64,000 bases of DNA from positions 1-64,000 of the forward strand of contig NZ_BJKK01000020.1 of NCBI RefSeq assembly GCF_006538325.1, read 5' to 3'. Each line of letters opens with the position of its first letter. Positions within the stretch are counted from its first letter, which is position 1. Below the pieces are notes generated by a model. It had not been told where the DNA came from. It worked only from the letters and a program-made list of their open reading frames with translations, and ran no database searches. The position numbers were made by a program, and so were the translations under genes. This stretch comes from Alteromonas sp. KUL42. Its GTDB lineage: Bacteria > Pseudomonadota > Gammaproteobacteria > Enterobacterales > Alteromonadaceae. Shown one piece after another: positions 26,589 to 34,931 of the stretch.

Positions 26589-27209
26589 TTAAATATGCTT
26601 ATCAACCAAAGCATGAAACGCCTCAACCGCCTTATCAAAGCTCTCATCGTTATCAAAATAAAGCTGGCTTAGCCGGCTTTTCTTTATTTGATAGGTTTTG
26701 CAGGCAAACGCTAAAGCCTCTCTAAAACTATCGAATTCTTGATCGAAAACTTTAAATACCTCACAACGCACTTTCCCCACCCGCGTTATATTGCCGTTTA
26801 CCTCGTAGTCGAACCCAGCAAAGTTAAGCCTTGAAAGGGTTTCTTTGCCTAAACGCATACCGCCTTTTAAGCTTATTTGAAAAGCGGCGTCCATTTCTTC
26901 AATTTCTTCCATACTCCAGTGGTTAAATACCCTAGTAGCCTTTTTGTATTTCTCTGCTAATCGCGTTTTTAATACAGCTATTCTGGGCTCTAATGTTCCA
27001 CTGTTTTCATTTTTGAGTAGGTCGAAACATTCATTGCATGAAGGCACTGAAATGAAATCTACGTCAAGGTTTCCACTGCGCCAGTCATGTATAAACTTTA
27101 TGGGCGGGATAAAGTCATTGCGCGCCATTTCACAGCCGCAGTAAATACAGCGGTTAAAGTCTGCGGCATTTACCGCGCGCAATGGCGTGTAATACTTTTC
27201 GTATTTCAT
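26589..27209 (-). CDS. Uncharacterised protein with paired CxxC motifs (HNH/zinc-finger-like N-terminus)
   Basis: The 206-residue cytoplasmic protein opens with CIYCGCEM (residues about 22-29), then VPSCNECFDLL (about 56-66). That arrangement is typical of a zinc-stabilised HNH/McrA-like fold, although the central DH/N residues are not clear. The C-terminal two thirds is helical and charged. I do not recognise the family further. The gene is alone, flanked by the repeat copy at its 3' end and by an OsmC gene in the same direction 52 bases downstream of its start region. A second HNH-type protein is encoded nearby (23165-24862). Confidence 0.68.
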   Translation of the reverse strand: MKYEKYYTPLRAVNAADFNRCIYCGCEMARNDFIPPIKFIHDWRSGNLDVDFISVPSCNECFDLLKNENSGTLEPRIAVLKTRLAEKYKKATRVFNHWSMEEIEEMDAAFQISLKGGMRLGKETLSRLNFAGFDYEVNGNITRVGKVRCEVFKVFDQEFDSFREALAFACKTYQIKKSRLSQLYFDNDESFDKAVEAFHALVDKHI

Positions 27210-27260
27210 GCGTAATGCATTTTAAATAGCACATAAGGTATATGCCATTTAACTAGCTCA

Positions 27261-27653
27261 CTATTCTTCAATTTGAATACTGAACTCTGGCATTGCCTGA
27301 ATCACTTTTTTCACTGTACAGCTGTTGGCCGCAGCTAGAAGTGGCTTCTTATATTTCTCGGGAAAACCTTCAGGCAACGTAACTTTAATTGAAAAAGCCT
27401 TGTGGTACTTATCTTCACCAATAGTACTGTGCTCTTGGCTTAAACTTATACCGTCTGTACTAATGTCTCGCGCTTCACAAAACTTGCGAATATAAAACGC
27501 CGCACACAATGGCATGCTCGCTAAAAAGTAATCAAAAGGCTCAGGGTAAGCTTCATCGCCACCTGCAGACACGCTTTGATCGCTGATAATTTGATGTTTT
27601 CCAAAACTCGCTTGTAATTTTTGGCCTTCTAAAAGTGCGATATCTATTTTCAT
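27261..27653 (-). CDS. OsmC-family protein
   Basis: The 130-residue product is an OsmC/Ohr-fold protein of the short YhfA-like group. It has the two conserved cysteines, one in SMPLCAAFYIRKFCEARDI and one in ANSCTVKKVI, which in this family reduce organic peroxides or bind thiol compounds. The start ATG has an aagga-type site upstream. It opens the block of sulfur and thiol genes and is divergent from the DsrE-like gene. Confidence 0.85.
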   Translation of the reverse strand: MKIDIALLEGQKLQASFGKHQIISDQSVSAGGDEAYPEPFDYFLASMPLCAAFYIRKFCEARDISTDGISLSQEHSTIGEDKYHKAFSIKVTLPEGFPEKYKKPLLAAANSCTVKKVIQAMPEFSIQIEE

Positions 27654-27744
27654 TTCGGCATCCTTATATTCAATTAACTTAATAAACGATACGTTAATCG
27701 TAAACGAAGTATCAACTGGCGTTAATATTATTTATAAAAGTCTT

Positions 27745-28341
27745 ATGTCACTTCTTACTCAACATACAGGTAACTACTATGAGAAGCGCACTAAAAACAA
27801 AAAATTAAACCTTGTGGTTTGCTATTTAATAGCTTTATTCGGGTTTCACTCTGGCGCATACGCACAAATGTCTGCATTTAGCGATGGCCCAGTAATAAAA
27901 GGTTTTGGTAAAACAGCACCTGTACCCTCGCATACCGTGTCTGAAAATGATGTATTCAAAGTTGCATTTGACGTAGCCAGTGCAGCCAATACTGGTGAAG
28001 TAAACCGTAAATTCGATAGTTTGGCGCGCTTTATTAACATGCATACTGCAACTGGCGTTAAGAAAGAGAACTTACAGCTTGCACTTGTTGTGCATGGCAA
28101 GGCGCCCTTCGATTTATTGAATAACACCGCTTACCAGAAAAAATTTGAAACTACCAATGCTAACGTTCCTCTGCTTAACGCGCTTCTGCAAAATAATGTG
28201 CGCGTAATTTTGTGTGGCCAAAGTGCGGCTGCCCACGGAATTAATAGCAGCGAGCTAGTTGAAGGTGTTGAGGTTCAGTTATCAGCAATGACTGCTCATG
28301 CATTGCTTCAGCAAGATGGCTATACCGCAAACCCTTTTTGA
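27745..28341 (+). CDS. Exported DsrE/DsrF-like protein
   Basis: The mature part (about 150 residues) has the DsrE-like fold pattern: repeated beta-alpha units (KVAFDVASA, LALVVHGKAPFDLL, VRVILCGQSAAAHG) with a single cysteine in VILCGQ at the position where DsrE-type proteins carry a sulfur-relay cysteine. A signal peptide ends at GAYA-Q, so it works in the periplasm. The annotated ATG at 27745 has no good ribosome-binding site. A better-looking start, ATG at 27780, would join the same signal peptide only if one A were added to the A6 run near 27804, so a homopolymer error is possible. Confidence 0.78.
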   Translation: MSLLTQHTGNYYEKRTKNKKLNLVVCYLIALFGFHSGAYAQMSAFSDGPVIKGFGKTAPVPSHTVSENDVFKVAFDVASAANTGEVNRKFDSLARFINMHTATGVKKENLQLALVVHGKAPFDLLNNTAYQKKFETTNANVPLLNALLQNNVRVILCGQSAAAHGINSSELVEGVEVQLSAMTAHALLQQDGYTANPF

Positions 28342-28386
28342 GGCCCGATAGAAATCACTTGATACCTTAAAAGGTAAACCACTGAC

Positions 28387-28411
28387 TAATGAGGGAGCCT
28401 ATCCCTCATTA
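28387..28411 (+). terminator. Perfect hairpin after the DsrE-like gene
   Basis: The ten-base arms taatgaggga and tccctcatta enclose a five-base loop, 46 bases after the stop codon. The T run is poor, so it may be a transcript end or mRNA-stability hairpin. Confidence 0.55.
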
Positions 28412-28574
28412 ACTGCGCTTTTCACGCTGCCTTTCTGCTTAATTACTTGCATTCTGATTTCCTAAACGATTAAACCGATGACAAACTTCAGAAAAACATA
28501 TTAGAAAAATCTGATAAACTCCTTTACATTAAATGTGTAAGTTAAATACACCTTAAATAAAAGAGAGCTTAATC

Positions 28575-29225
28575 ATGACTACAGAAACTCAAAGCAACGT
28601 AACTTTTCCGCAACTAAACCGTCCTGCACCAGATTTTTGTGCAAAGACAACGCACGGTCAAAAATCACTTTCTGATTATAAAGGTAAGTGGTTAGTGCTG
28701 TTCTCCCACCCTGCTGATTTTACGCCAGTATGTACCACTGAATTCATTGGCTTCGCTAACGCGGCTGATAAATTCGCTTCACTAAATACTGAGTTACTAG
28801 GCCTTTCTATCGACAGCACACACTCGCACATTGCATGGGTTCGTAACATCAAAGAAAAGTTTGGCGTAACCATTCCTTTCCCAATTATTGCTGATTTGTC
28901 GATGGAAGTAGCAAAATCGTACGGCATGGTTCAACCTGGTGCTAGCGACACGTCTGCAGTTCGTGCAACCTTTATTATCGATCCAGAAGGCATACTGCGT
29001 GCTATGGTGTACTACCCTATGAGTAATGGCCGCGCAATTAATGAGTTTGTAAGACTTGTTGAAGCACTTCAAACCAGCGACGAGCACAGCTGTGCAACGC
29101 CTGAAAATTGGAAAGTAGGTGACGAAGTAATAGTACCACCTCCACACACGATTGAAGATGCAGAAGGACGAGAGTCTGCTGGCTACAACTATGTTGACTG
29201 GTATTTTTGTAAAAAAGCACTGTAA
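28575..29225 (+). CDS. Peroxiredoxin, Prx6-type
   Basis: The 216-residue thiol peroxidase has the catalytic motif HPADFTPVCTTEF (peroxidatic cysteine near residue 52) and the partner arginine further on. The extended C-terminus (VGDEVIVPPP, then YVDWYFCKK) identifies the Prx6-like branch, which can reduce peroxides and possibly persulfide-derived oxidants. A strong ribosome-binding site (agagag) precedes the ATG. It is followed 63 bases later by the frameshifted persulfide dioxygenase. Confidence 0.92.
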   Translation: MTTETQSNVTFPQLNRPAPDFCAKTTHGQKSLSDYKGKWLVLFSHPADFTPVCTTEFIGFANAADKFASLNTELLGLSIDSTHSHIAWVRNIKEKFGVTIPFPIIADLSMEVAKSYGMVQPGASDTSAVRATFIIDPEGILRAMVYYPMSNGRAINEFVRLVEALQTSDEHSCATPENWKVGDEVIVPPPHTIEDAEGRESAGYNYVDWYFCKKAL

Positions 29226-29288
29226 CTAAACGTCATAAGCCGGTGGCATAACGTTTATGCTACCGAATTTTAAATTTAGGAGGGTATT

Positions 29289-30153
29289 ATGGATATTGAA
29301 ATTACTTCTTTCTTAGACGATGACAGTGAAACTTTTACTTATGTGGTTGAAGATAAAACGTCTTCAAAAGCGGTAGTCATCGACCCCGTTTTAGATTTTG
29401 ATTACAGTGCAGGCCGTGTTTATACCGCAAGTGCAGAAAAAATAGCAGACTTTATCGACAAGCGCGGATTAGCAGTAGAGTGGATTTTGGAAACACACGC
29501 ACATGCCGACCACTTGTCTGCCGCCCCAGTTTTTTAAGCGTAAGTACAATGCAAAAATTGGTATTGGTGCGCGTATCACTGAAGTTCAGAAAACCTTTAA
29601 GGCCCTGTTTAATTTAGAGAAAGAATTCTTACCTAATGGTGCACAGTTTGACAGGTTATTTGAAGAAGGCGACGTACTAGAAGTAGGTAATCTGCGCTTT
29701 GAAGTAATGCACGTACCTGGCCACACCCCAGCCGATATTGCATACCTACTAAATAAAGAGTCTGTATTTGTTGGCGATACGCTGTTCATGCCCGATGTAG
29801 GCACGGCAAGATGTGATTTTCCTGGCGGTAGCGCAGCGACGCTTTATGACTCTATACATCGCATTTTGGCACTTCCCGAAGAAACCAATATTTATGTTTG
29901 CCACGACTATCCTACTCAGCACCGTACACATGAAAGTAAGGTCACTGTGGGAGAACAGCGTGAATATAACATTCACGTAAAAGACGGCATTTCAAAGGCT
30001 GAGTTTGTAAAAATGCGAGAAACACGAGATGCCACTCTAAGCATGCCAAGGCTTATTCTGCCTTCAATACAAGTTAATGTGAGAGCGGGTGAGTTGCCGC
30101 CACCAGAAAATAACGACGTTAGTTACATCAAAGTTCCTATTAATCAACTTTAA
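29289..30153 (+). pseudogene. Frameshifted ETHE1-like persulfide dioxygenase (MBL fold)
   Basis: Two frames together encode one beta-lactamase-fold persulfide dioxygenase of about 287 residues. The 5' part ends just after the metal motif ETHAHADHLSAA. The 3' part continues QFFKRKYNAKIGIG and contains VPGHTPADIAYLL, FVGDTLFMPDVGTARCDFPGGS and HDYP. The break lies in a run of four C (29524-29527); removing one C gives HLSAAQFFKRKY with no gap, matching its intact relative at 33137. The ribosome-binding site (taggagg) is excellent. All metal ligands remain, so this is either recent inactivation or a sequencing error. Confidence 0.9.
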
Positions 30154-30444
30154 GGTGGGCAGTGAAACCACAAAGCTTCGCACTTGTGAATTAAAAATAT
30201 GCTGTCACCCGTGAGTTACTCATTATTGTAAAGAACTAGATGCTGTTAGCGACCTAACCCAAATAAGTATTTACTTACTTTGTAAAACAAAGAACCGCTC
30301 TTCGCTAACAGCAAAGTTAGTTATGTGTATGTGACACAATCACGTTTTTTGTTTGATATCAATTTATCTAAGGCATAAGCCGTAGGAAAAATTTAGTTTA
30401 AAGCCTATTAAGCTTAAACAGGGTAGCGAACTGTTTTTAAGCGG

Positions 30445-30708
30445 TTAAAAATCAAAAACTACTGCCAAACCTACAACTTTCGAGCTTCCAAGGCCTTCGT
30501 GATAGTCAAAGTGAAACTGCGGTGACAAGGTATACCCTTTATATCGAAATTCGTATAGGGCTCCTAATCGCGTAACGAAAAACTCGTGCTCAGATGTGTA
30601 CTCGTAGCCGGGCCCAGAAAATTCCGTACTACCCATAAAAACCGATAGATGATTAGGACCATGCTCACTATTAGCTTCTTCAGTGAAGCTCAGCATAGCA
30701 AGCAACAA
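30445..30708 (-). CDS. Small outer-membrane barrel-like protein, 5' end uncertain
   Basis: The readable part (about 80 residues) alternates polar and aromatic residues and ends AVVFDF, the C-terminal signature of outer-membrane barrels. The TTG start leaves a truncated signal peptide (LLLAMLSFTEEANS). Upstream an ATG at about 30764 opens MKK but stops after 11 codons; adding one A to its A run would give a full N-terminus ending in the same hydrophobic stretch. It is last in a minus-strand series after the DUF2938 gene. It may be a damaged or misread gene. Confidence 0.5.
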   Translation of the reverse strand: MLLAMLSFTEEANSEHGPNHLSVFMGSTEFSGPGYEYTSEHEFFVTRLGALYEFRYKGYTLSPQFHFDYHEGLGSSKVVGLAVVFDF

Positions 30709-30812
30709 TGATGTGAGTAACTTCGGCTCTACTCGCCCACTTTCTGCTGAATATATTTTTTCATTTTAATAGTTCATAAATAGTGCGCTCTTCATAAAGC
30801 GTAGACGGTTAT

Positions 30813-31349
30813 TTATTTGTTTCTAGCAAAGCTATATCGATGCTTTGTAACCCAACCGGCAATGAACAGGCCAATAGAAAAAATGAAATGCGATATCAAT
30901 ACTTTTATTTGAAGTATTGTAGGGTTCGGTGTGTGTAAACCAGCTACGCCATATCCCATTCCAGGGTACATAATGAAAAAAGGAATACTGCAAGTAACTA
31001 AACCGACAATGAATGCGGGCGCAAAGGTGGGCTTGCGTATCCACTTAAGCCCAGTGAAGGCTAACATAAGAAACGCAAATCCTACACCAATTGCATAATG
31101 CCCAAACCACCCCAGCATTAGCTCCCCTACCCGCGGTGATGACGATTTAATTGATTGATGAGAAAACACACCGTCGATCATGTAAATGACCCATCGCCCA
31201 ATGAATTCATATCGCGTTAGTGGTTTATTAAAAATAATGTGTTGCATGTAGTTCACAACGTCTAAAAAGGCCGTTGCAGCTACACCCAGTAATGCCGCAA
31301 GTAAAAGCAGCTTTGTTATACTATTTTTGCTTTGTATATCTTGGTTCAT
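30813..31349 (-). CDS. DUF2938-family membrane protein
   Basis: The 178-residue protein has about four membrane helices (18-38, 83-105, 112-132, 145-170) and family-typical segments (GRWVIYMIDG, MLGWFGHYAIGVGFAFL, FIMYPGMGYGVAG). DUF2938 genes often sit near sulfur-handling genes, and here the gene lies downstream of the sulfide:quinone oxidoreductase, 103 bases away across a strong hairpin. No reaction is known. Confidence 0.78.
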   Translation of the reverse strand: MNQDIQSKNSITKLLLLAALLGVAATAFLDVVNYMQHIIFNKPLTRYEFIGRWVIYMIDGVFSHQSIKSSSPRVGELMLGWFGHYAIGVGFAFLMLAFTGLKWIRKPTFAPAFIVGLVTCSIPFFIMYPGMGYGVAGLHTPNPTILQIKVLISHFIFSIGLFIAGWVTKHRYSFARNK

Positions 31350-31366
31350 AATAAATGACCTAAAAG

Positions 31367-31388
31367 CGCCACCTCAAATGAGGTGGCG
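31367..31388 (-). terminator. Strong hairpin between the SQR pseudogene and the DUF2938 gene
   Basis: Inverted repeats cgccacctca and tgaggtggcg lie two bases apart, forming a stem of about nine pairs with a four-base loop. There is no clear T run on the minus strand, so it may attenuate rather than end transcription. Confidence 0.5.
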
Positions 31389-31452
31389 AAGTAGTGTCGA
31401 CCATATCTAAAATAGAAAAAGCATGAAGTGTCGTGTGAGTAAGTAAACGAGA

Positions 31453-33126
31453 CTACTTATCACTTTGCTGCGATTCGGGTTTAGCCAGCCATTCACGGCC
31501 TTTTAACATACCTTCCCAATAAATAGGCGGCAGCAATTTCTCTTTTAAATACCAAGCAAGGCGCGATGGTTTAGTGCCATCTAGCACCCATGTAGGCATA
31601 CTGTTAAGAATTTTTCCGCCGTAGCCAAACTCGGCCAAAATCACTTTGCCCCGTTCTACAGTAAGCGGGCAGCTGCCATAGCCGTTATAAATTGCTTTAC
31701 CTGTTTAAACACCTCGTTCGTAAAGCAAATTATTAGCAACCACTGGCGCCTGCATACGCGCAGCTGCCGCGGTTTTGGCATTAGGCGCATTTATCGCATC
31801 ACCAAGTGCAAAAATGTTTGCGAATGCCTTATGCTGTAATGTGGATTGGTCAACATCAATCCAACCATCACTGTCTACCAACGGGCTAACCTTAATGAAG
31901 TCAGGTGGCGATTGAGGTGGAACCGCATGCAACATATCAAACTCGGTTTCGACAAGCGGCACCTCTGGATTTGCCACATTCTTGAATGACGCTACCTTTG
32001 CCTTACCATCAACCTTAACCAATTGGTGTTCGAAGTTAAGTGCTGCGTTGTATTTTTTAACGTACTCCATAAGTGCCGGTACATATTCTTTGACACCAAA
32101 AAGTACGGCTCCCGTATTGTAAAACTCAACGTTAATGTCGTTTAGTACGCCCTCTTTAAACCAATGATCGCAAGACAAATACATGGCTTTTTGCGGTGCC
32201 CCTGCACATTTAATTGGCATTGGCGGCTGCGAAAACACAGCTTTACCTTTCTTGAGGTTTTTTACCAGTTCCCACGTATACGGCGCTAAATCAAACCGGT
32301 AGTTTGACGTTACCCCATTTTCACCGAGTGTTTCGCTCAGCCCTTCTATTTTATTCCAGTCAAGCTTAATTCCAGGGCATACGACTAAATGCTCGTACTT
32401 AATTGTGCGGCAGCCGTCTACCACTATCATGTTTTCTTTTGGCGCAAATGCCGCTACACCAGCTTTTACCCATTTAACACCGTTGGGTATAACAGAAGCT
32501 ACAGTGCGCACGGTTTCATTCGCATTAAACACACCACCACCCACTAATGTCCAACCAGGTTGGTAGTAGTGAACTTCATTAGGCTCAACAATGGCTATGT
32601 CTAAATCTGGGCATCGCGCCTTCAAGCTAGACGCAACGGCAACACCACCCGCACCAGCTCCTACAATTACAACGGCGTGAGAGTGGTCAGCATGATCGCT
32701 TGGCGTCTCACCACCGTTTTTTAGGCGTCGAACTACCCCACTTAAGTCATAACCCGCCTTCTGTGATAGACAGAGAATTTCTTCATAAGAAAGAGTCTTA
32801 GCGGCTGTCATTGCCCATAGCGTGATAGAGCGAGTACCAGTTCGGCAATAAGCAAATACGGGGCCTTCTAATTTTTGTAAATTTTCTTCAAAGTTTATCG
32901 CATCTTGCTGAGTTACTTTTCCACTTACTACCGGCTGGTATACACAAGGTAACCCAAGTGATGTCGCTTTCGTTTGTATCTCAGAAAATGTGGGCTGGTC
33001 TGCACCTTCACCGTCAGGGCGATTGCAAATGATAGATTTGAACCCTGCTGCTTTTATCGCTTCAATATCATCAACTGATACTTGGGGTGAAACAGACAGC
33101 TGTGGTGTTACGTTTGCGTACTGCAT
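31453..33126 (-). pseudogene. Phosphatase-like/sulfide:quinone oxidoreductase fusion interrupted by a stop codon
   Basis: The first 473 codons encode a DUF442-type phosphatase-like domain (residues 1-115, with the P-loop CRTGTRS at 94-100) fused to a sulfide:quinone oxidoreductase (FAD motif VVIVGAGAGG near 152-161; first redox cysteine in MPIKCAGAPQK). A TAA at 31705-31707 stops it after YERGV. The same frame then runs on for 83 codons to 31453 and reads TGKAIYNGYGSCPLT, then ILAEFGYGG and PPIYWEGMLKG, which is exactly the normal SQR C-terminus. The lost part carries the second redox cysteine (SCP) and the membrane/quinone helices. The gene sits 10 bases after the persulfide dioxygenase gene. 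As read, the enzyme should be inactive unless the stop is read through. Confidence 0.9.
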
Positions 33127-33136
33127 AACTCACCTC

Positions 33137-33991
33137 CTAAATAGCGTTTACAGGAATTTTAATAAACTGCTTACCACCAGCAGATGGCGCACCAAATTGG
33201 CCATTACGAAGGTTTGCTTGAATAGCCGGCAAGAGTAATTTTGGCACCGCCAATGTTGCGTCTCTTGCTTCGCGCTTTTCCACATATTCTTGAAGCGTTA
33301 CTTCAGGACGAATTTGCTTATTGGTTTCTTTCGCTTCTTTTATCGAAACCGTTGATAAGGGAGCAGAACCCTCTTTGGGGTAGTCATGCCCGAGATAAAC
33401 AACGGTATCATCAGGAAGTGTAAAGAAGCGTTGAATAGTATTGTAAAGCTGCTCCGCACTACCACCGGGAAAGTCGCAACGCGCTGTACCTAAATTCGGT
33501 GCAAACATAGTGTCACCAACAAATACTTTGCCATCTACTAAGAAGCTTGCGCATGCAGGCGTATGTCCAGGTGTATGCCACACCTTCACTTCGTATTCAC
33601 CGATGTTGAATTTGTCACCTTCTTCGAACAAAACGTCGAACTGACTTCCGTCTCGCGGCGTGTCATTAGATGTTTCAAATACATCAAGCCATGTATCAAG
33701 CACTGTTTTTATGCCAGAACCAATTCCAATTTTCCCACCGACGTTAGCCTTTAAGTAGTGTGCCGCTGTGATGTGATCAGCATGTACGTGTGTTTCCAAA
33801 ATCCACTTATTGGTAAGCTGGTTTTGGTTGATGAAGTCGATAACCTTGTCGGCACTTTCCGTTGAGGCCCGGCCGGAAAAAATATCGAAATCGGCTACCG
33901 AGTCTATAACTCCACACTCTTTGGAAATGGGGTCGAATAGAACATAGGTAAACGTGGCAGTCTTTTCGTCGTAGAATGTTTCAACGTTCAT
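33137..33991 (-). CDS. Persulfide dioxygenase (ETHE1-like, MBL fold), intact
   Basis: The 284-residue enzyme oxidises glutathione persulfide or similar persulfides to sulfite with non-haem iron. Visible motifs are ETHVHADHITAAHYL (metal ligands), HTPGHTPACASFLV, FVGDTMFAPNLGTARCDFPGGSA and LGHDYP, all in the persulfide dioxygenase pattern and not glyoxalase II. It is in the operon tauE-like, pdo, SQR. Its relative at 29289 is frameshifted, so this is the only intact copy here. An aggag ribosome-binding site lies upstream of the ATG. Confidence 0.92.
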   Translation of the reverse strand: MNVETFYDEKTATFTYVLFDPISKECGVIDSVADFDIFSGRASTESADKVIDFINQNQLTNKWILETHVHADHITAAHYLKANVGGKIGIGSGIKTVLDTWLDVFETSNDTPRDGSQFDVLFEEGDKFNIGEYEVKVWHTPGHTPACASFLVDGKVFVGDTMFAPNLGTARCDFPGGSAEQLYNTIQRFFTLPDDTVVYLGHDYPKEGSAPLSTVSIKEAKETNKQIRPEVTLQEYVEKREARDATLAVPKLLLPAIQANLRNGQFGAPSAGGKQFIKIPVNAI

Positions 33992-34000
33992 GGGTTTCTC

Positions 34001-34801
34001 CTAAAGAAGCTCTTTGGTCATAATGAAAACGGCAATAACTAAAGTGAAAAATGCAAAGAACTTCTGCAAAGCTGCACCATCAAGTTTTCCTGCCACCTTG
34101 GTGGAGATTGCCATCCCAATAAACGTGGCCACCAACATAAGCGGCAGCAAAGGCATCTCCAATTGAATTCCAGTTTGTAAGTCGCCAATAAAGCCGAGCA
34201 ATGACTTTAAGGCGATAATGAACAGTGACGCACCCACTGCGTTTTTCATGGGCATGCCTAAAATAAGCACGAGTGCCGGGATAATAAGAAAACCACCACC
34301 GGCTCCCAAAATACCGGTGATTACACCAACCACAGCGCCTTCAACAATGATAAGCCCTACATTTGGCTGCTTGTTAGTTTTAACCTCAGTTGAAGGAGCC
34401 GATTTGCTATATGCTTTTTTCAACATCATCGCGGCTGATGCCAGCATTAACGCTGCGAATAACACCATAATGCCAAGGTTTTTATCGACACTAATCGATT
34501 GAAAGGTGATGGTTTCTGGAATGGCCGGCATTAGGTATGCGCGTGTAAGATACACCGCAATAATGGACGGAATGGCAAATAAAATAGAAGCCTTTACATC
34601 AACAAGGCCTTCCTTGAAATACCTGACTGCACCATATGCAGCTGTTGCGCCTACTATCAGCAAAGAATAACCCGTGGCGATATCTGGAGTTACACCCATA
34701 AGATAAACGAGAATAGGCACAGTAAGGATAGACCCTCCCCCTCCTATCACGCCTAAGACCATTCCCATGAGAACAGCTGCTAAGTAACCAAGAATAACCA
34801 T
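34001..34801 (-). CDS. TauE/SafE-family anion exporter (sulfite-type)
   Basis: The 266-residue membrane protein has about eight helices with the family repeats GVIGGGGSILTVPILVYL and GILGAGGGFLIIPALVLIL. Members export sulfite, sulfoacetate or related anions. In this operon it would remove the sulfite made by persulfide dioxygenase. It is first in the operon and divergent from the Rrf2 regulator gene; an inverted repeat lies just upstream of its start. Confidence 0.9.
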   Translation of the reverse strand: MVILGYLAAVLMGMVLGVIGGGGSILTVPILVYLMGVTPDIATGYSLLIVGATAAYGAVRYFKEGLVDVKASILFAIPSIIAVYLTRAYLMPAIPETITFQSISVDKNLGIMVLFAALMLASAAMMLKKAYSKSAPSTEVKTNKQPNVGLIIVEGAVVGVITGILGAGGGFLIIPALVLILGMPMKNAVGASLFIIALKSLLGFIGDLQTGIQLEMPLLPLMLVATFIGMAISTKVAGKLDGAALQKFFAFFTLVIAVFIMTKELL

Positions 34802-34818
34802 ACGAGCACCTATATTTC

Positions 34819-34843
34819 ATTTTGTTATACCTTAGAACAAAAT
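34819..34843. promoter_or_regulatory. Inverted repeat, candidate operator of the sulfur operon
   Basis: Perfect eight-base arms attttgtt and aacaaaat are separated by nine bases, 18 bases upstream of the exporter start. A second 12-base palindrome, aaatatatattt, lies at 34863-34874. Together they fill the 130-base gap between the operon and the divergent regulator gene, the usual place for an Rrf2-type operator. Confidence 0.55.
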
Positions 34844-34931
34844 ATACAATAATGCACATTCCAAATATATATTTAATTTTTGTGGTACTGTAAAATTAGT
34901 AAATCAAGTTAATCGTTTTTTTAGATATCCC

